A DNA stretch of 64,000 nt, from positions 18,214-82,213 of the forward strand of contig WHVA01000492.1 of NCBI GenBank assembly GCA_015179125.1. Reading direction: 5' to 3'. The notes beneath the pieces were generated by a model. That model was not told the origin of the DNA and ran no database searches. It saw only the letters and a program-made list of their open reading frames with translations. This document shows positions 43,752 through 54,231 of the stretch, piece after piece. This DNA comes from Gautieria morchelliformis (taxonomy: Eukaryota > Basidiomycota > Agaricomycetes > Gomphales > Gomphaceae). Numbering within the stretch: position 1 is the stretch's first letter; each line of letters starts with the position of its first letter. Both the position numbers and the translations under genes were made by a program.

Positions 43752-46700
43752 TCACCCCCCCTCTAGCGTGCTGCGTCCTCGAAGCGCGGGACACAAGGGA
43801 TTGAAATGCCAGCGAGCGGATTCGGCGAGGGGCACCTGGATGTGTCCTGTAGAACTCCCGGAGTTTGTCAGGAGCGGAAACATCTTGCTCCGGGACCCAC
43901 GAATTCTCCTCGTACCCATACCCTTCCCATTTCACGAGGAATTGGAGTCGTCCTCGCACAAACCGGCTGTCCAGGATCCGTTCTACCACGTAGTGCTCTT
44001 CCCCATCTACAATTTCTGGTGGAGGTGGCGGATGAGCCTTCCGACGTGGAATTGGGTCCTCAAGCATAGGGAGTAACTTCACCACGTTGAAGACGGGGTG
44101 GAGGCGGGACATGGACATCGGAAGTCGGAGGCGGTATGCATTCCGTCCAACCCTCCGCGTCACCGTGAAGGGCCCAAGGTAGCGGTGGGCAAGCTTCTGC
44201 GAAGGGCGTGTGGTGCGGATGTCACTTGCATCTAGGTACACCTTGTCTCCAACTTGGTACTCTGGGGCAGGAACCCGGCGTCGGTTGTAGTACCTTGCCA
44301 TGTCATCCTTGGCCTTCGCAAGGGCTGACTTGGCTTCCGAAAGGGTGGAGTCCATGCGGTCTCGGAACTCATTGACCGTCTCGAGTCGGGAGTCAGCCTG
44401 GTGTGGTTCGAAGCCCATCCGCGGGTGTCGTCCGGAGTCAAGCATGAAGGGAGTCTGTTGTGTGGCGGAATGGACATGGTTGTTGTATTGGAATTCCGCC
44501 AGCGGAAGTAACTCATCCCAGTCATCCTGCCTCTCATTGACAAAGAGGCGGAGATATTGCTCCAACTCCTGATTGACCCGTTCCGTCTGTCCGTCACCCT
44601 GCGGATGGTACGCTGTGGTGGTAGCCAGCTTTATGCCGAGCAGGCGGTAGAGCTCCCGAGTCAGTTCCGCGACAAACTGCGGACCTCGGTCGGAAACAAC
44701 TTGCTTCGGGAGCCCATGCAACTTCCAGACATGTGCAAGGAACAGGCGGGCCGCTCCGAGGGCTGTGATCGTCGTGTGCGTCGGAATGAAGTGGGACACC
44801 TTGCTCACCGAATCCACGACGTTCATGATCGCGTCGTAGCCATGAGACTCTGGGAGTTCAACGATGAAGTCGACACTGATGGTGTCCCAGCGGGATTCGG
44901 GAATCGGGAGCGGAACAAGTTCTCCGACGGGCGGACGTCGTTGCGCTTTGGTTCGGAGACAAAGGTCACACGTCTTCACGTACTGTCCGATGTAGCGGGA
45001 CATCTGAGGCCACCAGTAATTCCGAGCCACTAACTCCAGCGTCTTCCACCTGCCAGCATGCCCAGCGACCCGTGTGTCATGGTGCTGGGACACGATGCGA
45101 CGGCGGAGGTCCGCCCCACCCGGAACATAGACCTTGCCTCTGAAGTGGAGCAGTCCATCACGTTCCGACCATTCCGCTGCCCGTACAGACCGTGAGTGCC
45201 CCTTCCGGAGTTCCTCCACTGCCTTCACCACCGACTCCTCCTTCTCTCCATTCCGGTACTGCCTCCGGATATCCCGGAGCATTTCCGCTTCCGCCCCAAC
45301 TGCAGTTACTCCTTCTAGGGCGCGGATTGCAAAGAGACTTGGGCGGAGCAGTGTCATATCAGCGTTGTCTCCACTTCCGCTTCCGTGATCCGCGCGGCGG
45401 GATAGGGCATCGGGCTTGCCCATGGTGCGGCCGGGGCGGTGGTGGAGCATGAAGTCAAACCGGGACAGGTGTAGGGACCACCGTGCTTGTCGTCGGTTCA
45501 GCTTCTTAGCCATGCGGAAATACTCGAGGTTCTTGTGGTCTGTCCAGATCTCAAAAGGGCATAGAGCACCCTCGAGGAAGTGTCGCCACTCCTCCAGCGC
45601 TTGGATGATTGCCAGCATCTCCTTGCCATGGATCTCATAGTTCCGCTCGACCGGACTAAGGCTCTTAGAGAAGAAGGCAATCGGATGCCACCCCCCACCA
45701 TCTTCCGATGACTGCTGTGACAAGACCGCTCCGGTAGCTGCGTCGGAAGAATCCGCCTCGACTCGATAAGGGCGAGAGTCGTCGGGAAAGATCAGGACCG
45801 GGGCGGAAGTGATCAGCTCCTTGAGTTTGTCAAAGGAAGTCTGTTCCGGCTCTCCCCACCGCCATCCAACCTCCTTCTTGGTGAGGTCGAAGAGGGCACG
45901 GGCGTGGCAGGAGAAGTCCTTGATGAACCGCCGGTAGAAATTGACAAACCCAATGAAGGACTGGACCTCCTTCTTGTTTCGCGGCACGGGCCAATCCGAT
46001 ACACCGGAAACTTTGACTGGGTCCATTTCCACCTTTCCTTCCGACACAATCACCCCAAGATACTCTATCCGCGTCTGCTCAAATTCGCACTTTTCCGGCT
46101 TGAGACACAGGTTGTACTCCCGGAGCCGTTCCAGCACTCTCCGCACGACTTCCCGATGTTCGGACATTGTTTTCGTGAAAATGAGGATGTCATCGAGGTA
46201 GACGCAGACAACCCCTTCTGCTATCATGTCACGGAAAATGTCATTCATCATCGTCTGGAATGTGGCGGGACTGTTGGTGAGGCCAAAGAACATGACCTGT
46301 GGCTCAAATAGTCCTCGATTGGTGCGGAATGCGGCCTTCCACTCGTCTCCCTCCGGGATCCGGACATTGTTGAAGCCCCAGCGGACATCCAGCTTAGTGA
46401 AGTACCTCGCCCCGTGGAGTTGTGTGATCAGTTCGGAAATGAGTGGAATGGGGTACCGGTTCTTGATCGTGATCGCATTCAAGGCCCGGTAGTCCTGCAC
46501 AAGTCTGAGCGAGCCATCCTTCTTCTTGATGAAGAACACCGGAGATGCCATGGGTGACTTGGAGGGGCGGATCCTCCCTGTACGGAGGTTTTCCGCAAGG
46601 AATGCATCGAGCTCTACCTGCTCCTTGGGTGACAGCGGGTAGACCTTGCAGTTGGTGGGCTTTGACCCAGGCTCCAACTCGATGGCGTGGTCCCACAGCT

Positions 46701-47667
46701 TCCGTGGAGGCAGGGTATCAAACGACTCCTTGGAAAAGACGTCCTCGAACTCTCGCAGGTACTCCGGAATTTCCGCCTCTACTCTATCATGCCTCTTGGA
46801 GGCTTCAGCAAGGCGTTGCGAAATATTTCCGGTGGCGCGGATGTGTTCCGCTTCCGGCGGAAGGTTTACGTACAGCAAGCGCTCCCCTTCCGCCAGAATG
46901 TCTTCCGGGCCGAGTCGGATGACGTTGGAATCGGAATCGGAATCGGAAGTGGGATCCGGTTCAAATTCCGCTTCCGAGTCTTCTTCTGCAAGCAGTGGAT
47001 GGGGGCCAGAACGACATGTCTGTATGAGCCGTTCAGTCTTCCGCTGCTCCTGGCGCTCCTTCCGCAGTTCCGACCTGCACATGTGACACTTGGCTGGACA
47101 TCGACTCATCAGTACCTTCCGAGTCTGCCAATTGATCTCCGGGTTGTGCTCCTGAAGCCAGGTAAACCCGAGGATGATGTCCTGCTTCCCCAGGCTGGTG
47201 ACTGCAAAGGAAGTGCGTTCTGAGTGTCCATCGTAGCGGAGAATTGTGTCTACTATCTCCGTGATGGACCCTGCCTCATTGGGGCTTCCGTCCACATTGA
47301 ACACCGGGATTGCACGTTGCAACTTCCGCGTGGTCAGTCGGTTCCGTTCCACATAGTCCCGGTCCATAAACTGACCAGTGGCCCCGCAATCGACAAGGGC
47401 GGGTCCGGATTTGACTTCCGCCGTATCTGTCGTCTGGATCTCCACCTTAATGACTAGTGACTTGGGGCCAGGGGTGGCAGCAACAACATAGCGCTTCGGA
47501 AGGCGTCTCTCCCAAGGGCGGATGCGGGATGGATGGGGTGTCAGATTTGGTTTTTGTGTGACTTTATCTGGTGGGTCTGTACGAAGTGAGGGGAGTGGGG
47601 GCTTTTCATTCTCTACTTCAAGACAGGCAAACCGGTTATGTACAGGCAGCAGGGGCACACATCTCAC
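43531..47667 (-). CDS. pol: pol polyprotein of element B2, intact 1378-codon frame
   Basis: A single open frame encodes protease (DCGATG at residues 93-98), RT (VYLDDILIF, about residue 500), RNase H (DHKNLEYFR), the HHCC finger, integrase (VDFIVELP, VSDRGPQF, DGQTERVNQE) and a chromodomain (EEHYVVERILDS, about 1225-1275). It begins at the gag stop in the -1 frame (the first codon is GTG, so translation probably needs a -1 frameshift from gag). It does not stop at the purine tract but runs ~220 bases into the 3' LTR, adding a Ser-rich tail that starts MSGDTLFSISSSDTTPSS. This is the only undamaged pol in the window and could supply proteins in trans. Confidence 0.92.
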   Translation of the reverse strand: MRCVPLLPVHNRFACLEVENEKPPLPSLRTDPPDKVTQKPNLTPHPSRIRPWERRLPKRYVVAATPGPKSLVIKVEIQTTDTAEVKSGPALVDCGATGQFMDRDYVERNRLTTRKLQRAIPVFNVDGSPNEAGSITEIVDTILRYDGHSERTSFAVTSLGKQDIILGFTWLQEHNPEINWQTRKVLMSRCPAKCHMCRSELRKERQEQRKTERLIQTCRSGPHPLLAEEDSEAEFEPDPTSDSDSDSNVIRLGPEDILAEGERLLYVNLPPEAEHIRATGNISQRLAEASKRHDRVEAEIPEYLREFEDVFSKESFDTLPPRKLWDHAIELEPGSKPTNCKVYPLSPKEQVELDAFLAENLRTGRIRPSKSPMASPVFFIKKKDGSLRLVQDYRALNAITIKNRYPIPLISELITQLHGARYFTKLDVRWGFNNVRIPEGDEWKAAFRTNRGLFEPQVMFFGLTNSPATFQTMMNDIFRDMIAEGVVCVYLDDILIFTKTMSEHREVVRRVLERLREYNLCLKPEKCEFEQTRIEYLGVIVSEGKVEMDPVKVSGVSDWPVPRNKKEVQSFIGFVNFYRRFIKDFSCHARALFDLTKKEVGWRWGEPEQTSFDKLKELITSAPVLIFPDDSRPYRVEADSSDAATGAVLSQQSSEDGGGWHPIAFFSKSLSPVERNYEIHGKEMLAIIQALEEWRHFLEGALCPFEIWTDHKNLEYFRMAKKLNRRQARWSLHLSRFDFMLHHRPGRTMGKPDALSRRADHGSGSGDNADMTLLRPSLFAIRALEGVTAVGAEAEMLRDIRRQYRNGEKEESVVKAVEELRKGHSRSVRAAEWSERDGLLHFRGKVYVPGGADLRRRIVSQHHDTRVAGHAGRWKTLELVARNYWWPQMSRYIGQYVKTCDLCLRTKAQRRPPVGELVPLPIPESRWDTISVDFIVELPESHGYDAIMNVVDSVSKVSHFIPTHTTITALGAARLFLAHVWKLHGLPKQVVSDRGPQFVAELTRELYRLLGIKLATTTAYHPQGDGQTERVNQELEQYLRLFVNERQDDWDELLPLAEFQYNNHVHSATQQTPFMLDSGRHPRMGFEPHQADSRLETVNEFRDRMDSTLSEAKSALAKAKDDMARYYNRRRVPAPEYQVGDKVYLDASDIRTTRPSQKLAHRYLGPFTVTRRVGRNAYRLRLPMSMSRLHPVFNVVKLLPMLEDPIPRRKAHPPPPPEIVDGEEHYVVERILDSRFVRGRLQFLVKWEGYGYEENSWVPEQDVSAPDKLREFYRTHPGAPRRIRSLAFQSLVSRASRTQHARGGVMSGDTLFSISSSDTTPSSDSISDSASGSDSISASAFGNNSASGRTSTSSVRLASSTPISDFRPGTVSEIKRLA

Positions 47668-48644
47668 CCGCTGCGTGTCACAAAATCCGATGCATCTTCC
47701 GCTTCCGGTAGACCATGTTCCGCATTTTCGGAAAGCTCTTCCGCAGTGGGCACTCCATTTATGTCTGCAAGCGCGAGGAACTCTGGAAGGATCTCGAGTT
47801 TCTCCTCTGTGGTCATAAGCCGGATATCAAAGGCTTGGGGGCACTCGCGAGCGTAGTGGCCTGGTTGTCGGCAGCGGAAGCAGGTGATAGTTCCGTGGCC
47901 TTTTCCGCGCATGCGGTCAACATCCATCGGGGCAGGGCCACTCTTCGAGGGAGGAGGGCTATGGTTCCTAATAGGAGCAGGCGGAGCAAGCATCGGAAAT
48001 AATTTCCGTGTGGGAATGAATGCGCTTCCGGGTTTTGGCACAGGTTGAGTAGGACGAGCGGAACTGCGTGTCGTGTTCCGACTCGTCTCCACGAAGGCCT
48101 CATTTGCCTCCCTGTTCCGAGAAACCTTCTGCGCAGCTTGGTACCACCCTTCCGGGTCATCAAAATCCGGAGCTCCATCCCCAAGCAGCGCAACTTGGTT
48201 CTGGAGCGTCGGATCAAGTCCTCGTCGGAATTTGATGACGATCGTCTTGTCGTCGTCATATTCCGCGAGGTCGATGAGCTCCTGGAAGCGATCGATGTAG
48301 TCATCGACCGGATCTTTGGCCTGGTACCAGCTCGTCCCCTCGAGCTTTGTAAGGGCTGTGAGCTGCTCGTTTTTCGGGCAGAACTGGTCGGAAAATGTTT
48401 TCTCGAAGGCGTCCCAGTCCCGGAAGTAGTTCCCCTTGCCCTTTGCTTCATGTCGGATCACCTTGTTTGCAAAACGGGCTGCGCAGTCCGATTTGAAAAA
48501 GGCCAACGTCTAGTGAATCCGAGCCTGGTCGTTCGGAAAGAGGTCTCCGACAATTGCGAAGTAGATGCTGCATGTGTTGAAGAATGCGCGTCCCTTCTCC
48601 CGATCTCCGTCAAAGTCCGCCGGAGTTGCGGGTTTGACCTTTGC
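47664..48644 (-). pseudogene. gag: gag of element B2, 5'-truncated with a nonsense codon
   Basis: The capsid core and knuckle (CFRCRQPGHYAREC, uninterrupted here) match B1 gag. The frame begins abruptly at 48644 with AKVKPATPADFDGD, where the inverted LTR abuts. Trp of B1 (ARIHWALSFF) is a TAG stop here (ARIH*TLAFF, about 48510). The start codon, N-terminal segment and 5' leader are missing. Confidence 0.88.
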
Positions 48645-49106
48645 TGTCAGGGGACACCCTGTTTTCCATTTCCAGTTCCGACTCCATTTCCGACTCCGCT
48701 TCCGGTTCCGATTCCATCTCCGCATCCGCTTTCGGGAACAATTCCGCTTCTGGGAGAACTTCCACCAGTTCCGTTCGCCTTGCCAGTTCCACTCCAATTT
48801 CCGACTTCCGCCCCGGAACAGTGTCGGAAATCAAGCGACTCGCATAATAGGTGGCATCAAGGGTCGATCAAGGGTCAGGGGGATGCAGGGTTGATGGCGG
48901 GTGCCAAGCGTTGTCCCTGGCTGCGCAGCGTAGTATAATATGGGCTCGCTGACATTGGGGGTCCTTAGACTTTTCTCTTTGGATTTCCCCTTGTCAGGTG
49001 AGAACCCCCTCTCTTGTATGCTCTGTTCATTTATACATACTTTGGATTTCCCCTTGTCAGTTGTGTGGTAGTGTGATCTCCACGACTAGCCAGGGTTGCC
49101 CTTACA
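48645..49106 (+). repeat. Element B LTR in inverted orientation (462 bp)
   Basis: It reads TGTCAGGGG to CCTTACA on the plus strand, opposite to the B2 body. It differs from the 43272-43751 LTR mainly by lacking one 18-bp unit (GACACCACACCCAGTTCC). Its left end abuts gag, its right end abuts element A2. Confidence 0.92.
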
Positions 49107-49120
49107 TTGTCCTCCTGGCT

Positions 49121-52100
49121 TCAATGAGCCAGGTTAGGCTTCGGTGCCCAGGTGATCCTGCTCACCCATGGCCCCTTGTCCTCGTTCGTCGATACATCGT
49201 CGTCGAACGAGACCTTGCCCGTGGGGATCACTTCGTTCCCCTTGCGGATCGTCCCTGGGCTCGAGAAGTCCAGGGTTATGCCGAATCTCCTTAGGAACGG
49301 TGTCCCTAAGATAGCGTCGTAATATTCAACGTTCGCTACGTCGAAATATTCGTCATATGTCTCACGACCAAATTTGATGGTCGTGTTCGTTCCATAGTTG
49401 ATCATGGAATGGCTGCCTATGCAGGCTAGCTGCAGCGCGATTGGCTGCTCCAGGGAGAATGTCTTCATCCCTGTAGCTCGCGTGAATTCAGGGGATAGCA
49501 GTACCCCTTCGCTGCCGCTATCTAGCAGGCAGTGGGCTTTTATGCTGTTTATTTCCCAGTACCCCGATAGGGTACGGTTCTCACTGCGCGGGCACGTTGG
49601 CCATGTCCTGTGTTTGCTTTGGTGGTGATACACTGGCTCGGCCGCCTTGTCTGGCGTGACTGACGTGCGTGCCGCCATGACCTTCATGGCGGTTTCGTCC
49701 TCCAGCGCGAATCTGATCGCGCTGGACCTGTAGGTGGTGTCTTCCACCTCCTCGTCCCATTCATAGTATTGGGACGGCTCGGGGTCCCACTCTTCAGTGG
49801 GAGCGTCTCCGTTGTCCAGAGTGTCGTTGGGTTGGGGATCACCCTCCCCCTCTTCATCAATTTGATGGAGAGAATTTTGACCGAGATCCGTCTCCGGATC
49901 TTCGGTCTCCTCTTCGTGCCTCACAGCCGCTATCCTGATACTGGACTTAAGCCGGGGGCATTCCGCCCTCTTGTGGCCAGGTTGGCCGCATTCGAAGCAT
50001 GTGGTGCTGCTTTGGTCACTGCTGGGCCGATCGTTAGGTCGGCCTGACGCCTTCGCCGGTGGGGCAGGTCGCAGGGACAACCCTGATGCTTGAGGCTGTT
50101 TAGCTTCAGGCAGGCGTCCAGCTTGTACTGGGCGTGGGGGCGGCAGCCGTTGTCCTGTTCCGCTTCTTGAGAACAGGCTGGGCCTGGTCAGGCCCATTTG
50201 TGTCAACGGCTTGCTCCCTGTGAGCCAGGCAGCGCTTGCCCTTGCTGCTGCGCTTTCTGCGCGGCGCATCCCCATGTTGTATCGGGATGCCTCCTCGATC
50301 ATCCGGGCCATCTCGAAGAGTTGCTCTATTGAGCTGATCTTGGCATTATAGCCCTTTTTGAGGACTTCGTTGCGCAGCGTCTCGCGCAGCGCCGACACGA
50401 ACCATCTCCGGAACGTGTAATCGTCTGGCGGCTGTATCATACGTGCCGCGTATTTCGTGAGCTCGTTCAGCATTTCCTGAACGGTTTTCATGCCCTGCAT
50501 GACTGCGTCGAATTTATTCGATGCGTATGGTACCTCAGTGTGTGCAGGAACCTTTTTTGAAGGCCTTGCGTCACAGTTTCCAGCGTCCAGCTGCGGACCT
50601 GGCGATCGAAGCGTTCAACGTTTCGAAGGAACCACTCCTGGGCTTCGCCCGTGAGGCGAGTGCCCACGTAGCCGACCTGCATGTCTATGCTGGTTGGCCC
50701 TAGGAGGCAATTCATTTTCAGCCATCGTAGGATGGCTGCCACGAAGATTTCAAACTCTTCGAGGTCAGATCCCCCGGCATATGGCTCGGGGTGAGCCAAT
50801 TTCACGCCGGCTTTCGCTAGCACAGACTTCTCCGGGTCTGTGTCCGCGGCGTCTGCTAACGCCACACGGATCATCCGTGTGATCCCGTCGTACGGCTCCA
50901 TTGGTACGATGTCGGCCTGGTCAGGGATTCCCTGGCCTTCTGTTGGGGCCATGGATCGCTCGCACAGCTGTGACGCCGCACGGGGCAGGCTGTTGTATGC
51001 CCTGATGGGCCCCAGGCCCGGATCGGGCTCAGGATCGGGAACATTTTGTGCTCTTGGTTCCGGGGGCGTTTTGTGCCTGGTGTCTCCAGTCAGTCCCGCG
51101 TTGCGGATCCGCAGCCTGCTGTTGTAGGCTGCGCGCACCTGCCGTGTGTCCTGTACAGCTCGCGTGGGCTGCTCGTCGGGCAGCTGAGCGGTGTGGCTGT
51201 GGGCCACTGTTTCTTCAGCGTTCTGCTAGTAGCTCGAGTGCCCACATGTGGCAGCGCGCAGCTGCGGCTTCTTTACGCTGCCAGTGTGCGACTTCGAGCT
51301 CTAAGCTCTCGGTCGTCGTTTCAGAGTCAGGCTCTGAGGCGACCTGTTCCCTAACGATCTGTTGGATCGTCTTATGGCTGTCCGTTGGGGCAGCCGGTTG
51401 CTCTTGAGGTTCGTTCCTGAACCTTACGTCCTGTTCGACCGGGACGGCTGGCGGCGGCATTCGCTGCTTGTCCCGCTCCTTTCGGCACGGGTCTTCCGCG
51501 TCGTGACTGCGTTCGTTGGCTGCGGACTGTCGCGAGCTCGGACGAGTTGTGTCGCGTTCCCCACGTGGGCGGAGGGCTTTCTGGACGTCCTCCAGCGTGG
51601 CTGCATCTTGCAGCCTGATCTCCTCCACCTGGTGGAGTTCCTTGCTGATTGCTATTAGGGTGGCGGTGGCGTTGTCAAGCTGCGATGCCAGCTGATCGTG
51701 CTTGTGGCACGTCAGCGTGCTTCGGTGCAGCGCAGCCTGCACCTGTTTGTTCAGGGCCTCTGCCATCTCGTGGTCAATGGCGTGAGCCCTCGAGCTCTTG
51801 CAACTGGAGGTCGAGTATTCCGAGCCCTGACCATCGTCTGGGGCTCATCTTTTTTGCCGTCGTCCCCCTTCAGGGATGATCGTCGTCGCTCTACTTCGTG
51901 AGTGTCAGTTCGAGTCTTGGCTTTGTGCCCACCTCGACGTTGTTGCTCTACCGTCTGATGACGGCGAGACTTCTCTGCCCTTTCCTTTGCCTCTGGGCAG
52001 AGAGGAATGGGGGGGCGCCGCCGGCTCATTGCCCGGTGTCGTCTCTTCCTCAGCCACGCTCGACGAGACGTGGTCGGGGTTTTCCTCATCCTCTACTGGG

Positions 52101-52255
52101 GGGACGAGGGCAGTGAGATCTACGATCTCTCCGTCTTCTATCGTCCTGGACTCTTGGTCCAGGGTAGCGTCAGCTGTCGTGTCACTGGGCTGCACCTGGG
52201 GCGTGGACCTTGAGCTCGTCGCTCGTGTCCATCTTCGACTGTGTGGAATCATCAT
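49121..52255 (-). pseudogene. gag: gag-protease of element A2, frameshifted
   Basis: The N-terminal acidic region begins MMIPHSRRWTRATSSRS at 52255, then a basic stretch in another frame, then a helical segment MAEALNKQVQAALHRS (51766-51215). The capsid core follows (51207-50510: LTGEAQEWFLRNVERFDRQV). The next block resumes MQGMKTVQEMLNELTKYAAR (50500), then the CCHC knuckle CFECGQPGHKRAEC and an aspartic protease site HCLLDSGSEGVLLSPE. It ends NLAH* at 49121. At least three frame changes (near 51905, 51760 and 50505) and a stop at 51215 interrupt it. Unlike element B, protease sits in the gag ORF here. Confidence 0.85.
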
Positions 52256-52393
52256 GCTTGCAGCCGACAGTAGAGGGTCTACTGGAGGGTCTCAACGATG
52301 TTTGGTCGTCGATGCAGCGATCTTTTTCAAGATTGCTTTGAATCCACTATCGGTTGGTCGCATGGCGATCAACCGCAGGATAGTTCAAAAAGG

Positions 52394-52607
52394 TGTAAAG
52401 ATGTCGATCTTAGGACCTTGTATCACAAGGGCACTGCAGAACTTGACCAATGAGTGGTATTCTGAATGCTACGTAGTGACAGGTAAGAGTAAGATGCAAT
52501 GGGAACCGCTGGCCAGTTCCCATGCATAAACTATACAGTGGGTCCCTAAGGGGCCCACTGGGATTATGTAATAACTATTGTACATGTAGATACATAGGTT
52601 ATTTACA
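52394..52607 (-). repeat. 5' LTR of element A2 (214 bp)
   Basis: On the minus strand it starts TGTAAATAACC (52607) and ends CTTTACA (52394), collinear and same length as the A1 LTR at 5537-5750. Confidence 0.92.
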
Positions 52608-53773
52608 CAGCGACACCTAGCATCCCATTCCACACACCCTGCACTGCTGCTGCCTGCGTTCTCACCCAGTGGCCTTCTTTGAGCAACAGTGCCTCGTATT
52701 TCTTCACATCCCTGAAACCCTGGGTGCCCCGCATCCTGCAGAGCTGCATACCAGGTCAGGGGACCCTTTCCTGCATCATCGCCGTCACTGCGTGCTGGCT
52801 TCCCCCACATCGCACTACGCCATTGCCGCGCTCATTCTCATGCAGAGCTGACACTGTCTCATGCGAATGCCACTGCGTTTCTGCGCACGACACTGCGCTT
52901 TTCTTTTTTTGTTGCCCCTTTTCCACACACCTTGCCTTTTCCATGCCGTTCTTCAGCATTTCCATGCATCGTTGCCACTCTTCCGCACACCAACACCCCA
53001 TCTACCCATAATGCCGTGACCACTGCCACTCATAGTGTATTCAACCTTTCCAAGAATGACACACCTATGCACCAAATCCTAATTCATGCCTCCATTTCCA
53101 CTGGATCCCATATGCACGGACTAGGAACAGGGCAACAGACCCCCATGAAAACATATTTACCTTGGTCCGGCAGCGAGTAGGGGTCACGGATCTAGCAGAG
53201 GGAATGCTGAAGGGATAGCTTGAAGGACTTGACTCTTTGGATGGATTGGTTGACCGGGACGGTCAAAATGTGAGTAGGGAGTTAGCAGTTCATTTGAGAG
53301 GTGGGAGGAGATGTAAGACAGCGACACTGTCTAGTTACAGTTGTGGTTCACACAAGCGCCCACAAGTGTGAACAGTTATTGTTCTTTCCCTTTCTTCTAG
53401 TTACACTATATAAGTAGCTAGTGATGTCGGGTAGATAGAGAAAAATGGGACCCCACTCTTGACACAGGATAGCAACAATCCTCACACTGGCCATGTTAGT
53501 GAGCTTTCACCTCACCAACACCACCATTGTGCAAGTCCGGACAGGTCAACATGTTTGTCACATGGCTGACACAGGATGGTGCCAGACAAAAAAGAGTGCC
53601 TTTTATGTATGTAAGACAGCTGTAACTACACTATGACTAAGATGTGCCTGTAAACTGAGTAGAAACGTCCTTTTGGCCCCTTTTGGCCACCAAAGATCCT
53701 GCCTGGGTTCAGGCGCCCATATTGAGCCATGGCCTGGGCCAGGCTGTGCACATCACTACTTCTCAGGTCAGGC
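52608..53773. other. No gene identified; possible old LTR remnant
   Basis: Pyrimidine-rich, repetitive-looking DNA. The motif ATGTAAGACAGC occurs near 53311 and again near 53619 (ATGTAAGACAGCTG) around a TATATAAGTA box at about 53406. That could be a degraded LTR, but no target duplication is visible. Confidence 0.4.
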
Positions 53774-54230
53774 TTACAGCTGTTTCGGGTCCCGAAGGTG
53801 GACTTTGAAACTAGCACTAAAAATTCATCGAAATTTTGTTTGAGCTCAAACTCGTGAACCAGGACGAGTTAAGGTCCAATATTTTGTATGATATATATAC
53901 ACACAGATAAATGTGATTCTATGTATGAAGGGAGCTCTCAAATAAGCCCAATGGAAATGCCATTCTGCAGCATATACGTGCATCGGCTCTTCCCGGGCAG
54001 CCACCGGCAGCCTGGGCTATATACTTTAAACAATATATTGATGAAGGGGGATCCCCTATCTACTCAATATCTCTTAGAATCGTTCAGGAAAGTTGTCTGC
54101 TTTGGTATAGAATTTTCTACACTTCATGCTTGTTGTTGACTTATTATGTCTGCATGCTGCACAGGTAAGTATAATTTTCAGCATACTACACACATATCTA
54201 TATTGGCTGAATTTATAACAAGAGGAACAA
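53774..54230 (+). repeat. Left arm of a 457-bp inverted repeat
   Basis: It is near-identical to the reverse complement of 59949-60404. It starts TTACAGCTGTTTCGGG and ends AGAGGAACAA. Both arms keep an 83-codon ORF (53888-54139 here, MIYIHTDKCDSMYEG) with only two residue changes between copies. I recognise no protein family in it. Confidence 0.9.
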
Positions 54231-54231
54231 G

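Larger units (their letters stand above)
43272..49106 (-). mobile_element. Element B copy B2: intact pol, truncated gag, upstream LTR inverted
   Basis: Reading the minus strand from high to low coordinate: an LTR in the wrong orientation (48645-49106, plus sense), gag lacking its N-terminal ~80-100 codons, pol as one 1378-codon frame, a purine tract, and the 3' LTR in the right orientation (43751 to 43272). The flanking 5-mers differ (CAACC left, TTGTC right), so no target duplication frames the unit. Both LTRs share B2-specific variants against B1, so they come from one subfamily. See findings. Confidence 0.88.
49107..52607 (-). mobile_element. Element A copy A2: 5' LTR and gag-protease only
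   Basis: On the minus strand: 5' LTR (52607 to 52394), leader, gag and aspartic protease, ending 15 bases after the gag-protease stop where B2's LTR begins. The break corresponds to window position about 54 in A1, so A1 and A2 together outline nearly the whole family (LTR, gag-PR, pol, 3' ORF, LTR; roughly 9 kb, inferred). The pol part of A2 is not in the window. Confidence 0.88.

Noticed and set aside
53312-53633. Solo LTR at TGTAAGACAGC...
   Set aside because: Only a repeated 12-mer and a TATA-like box support it; no target duplication or second copy in the window.
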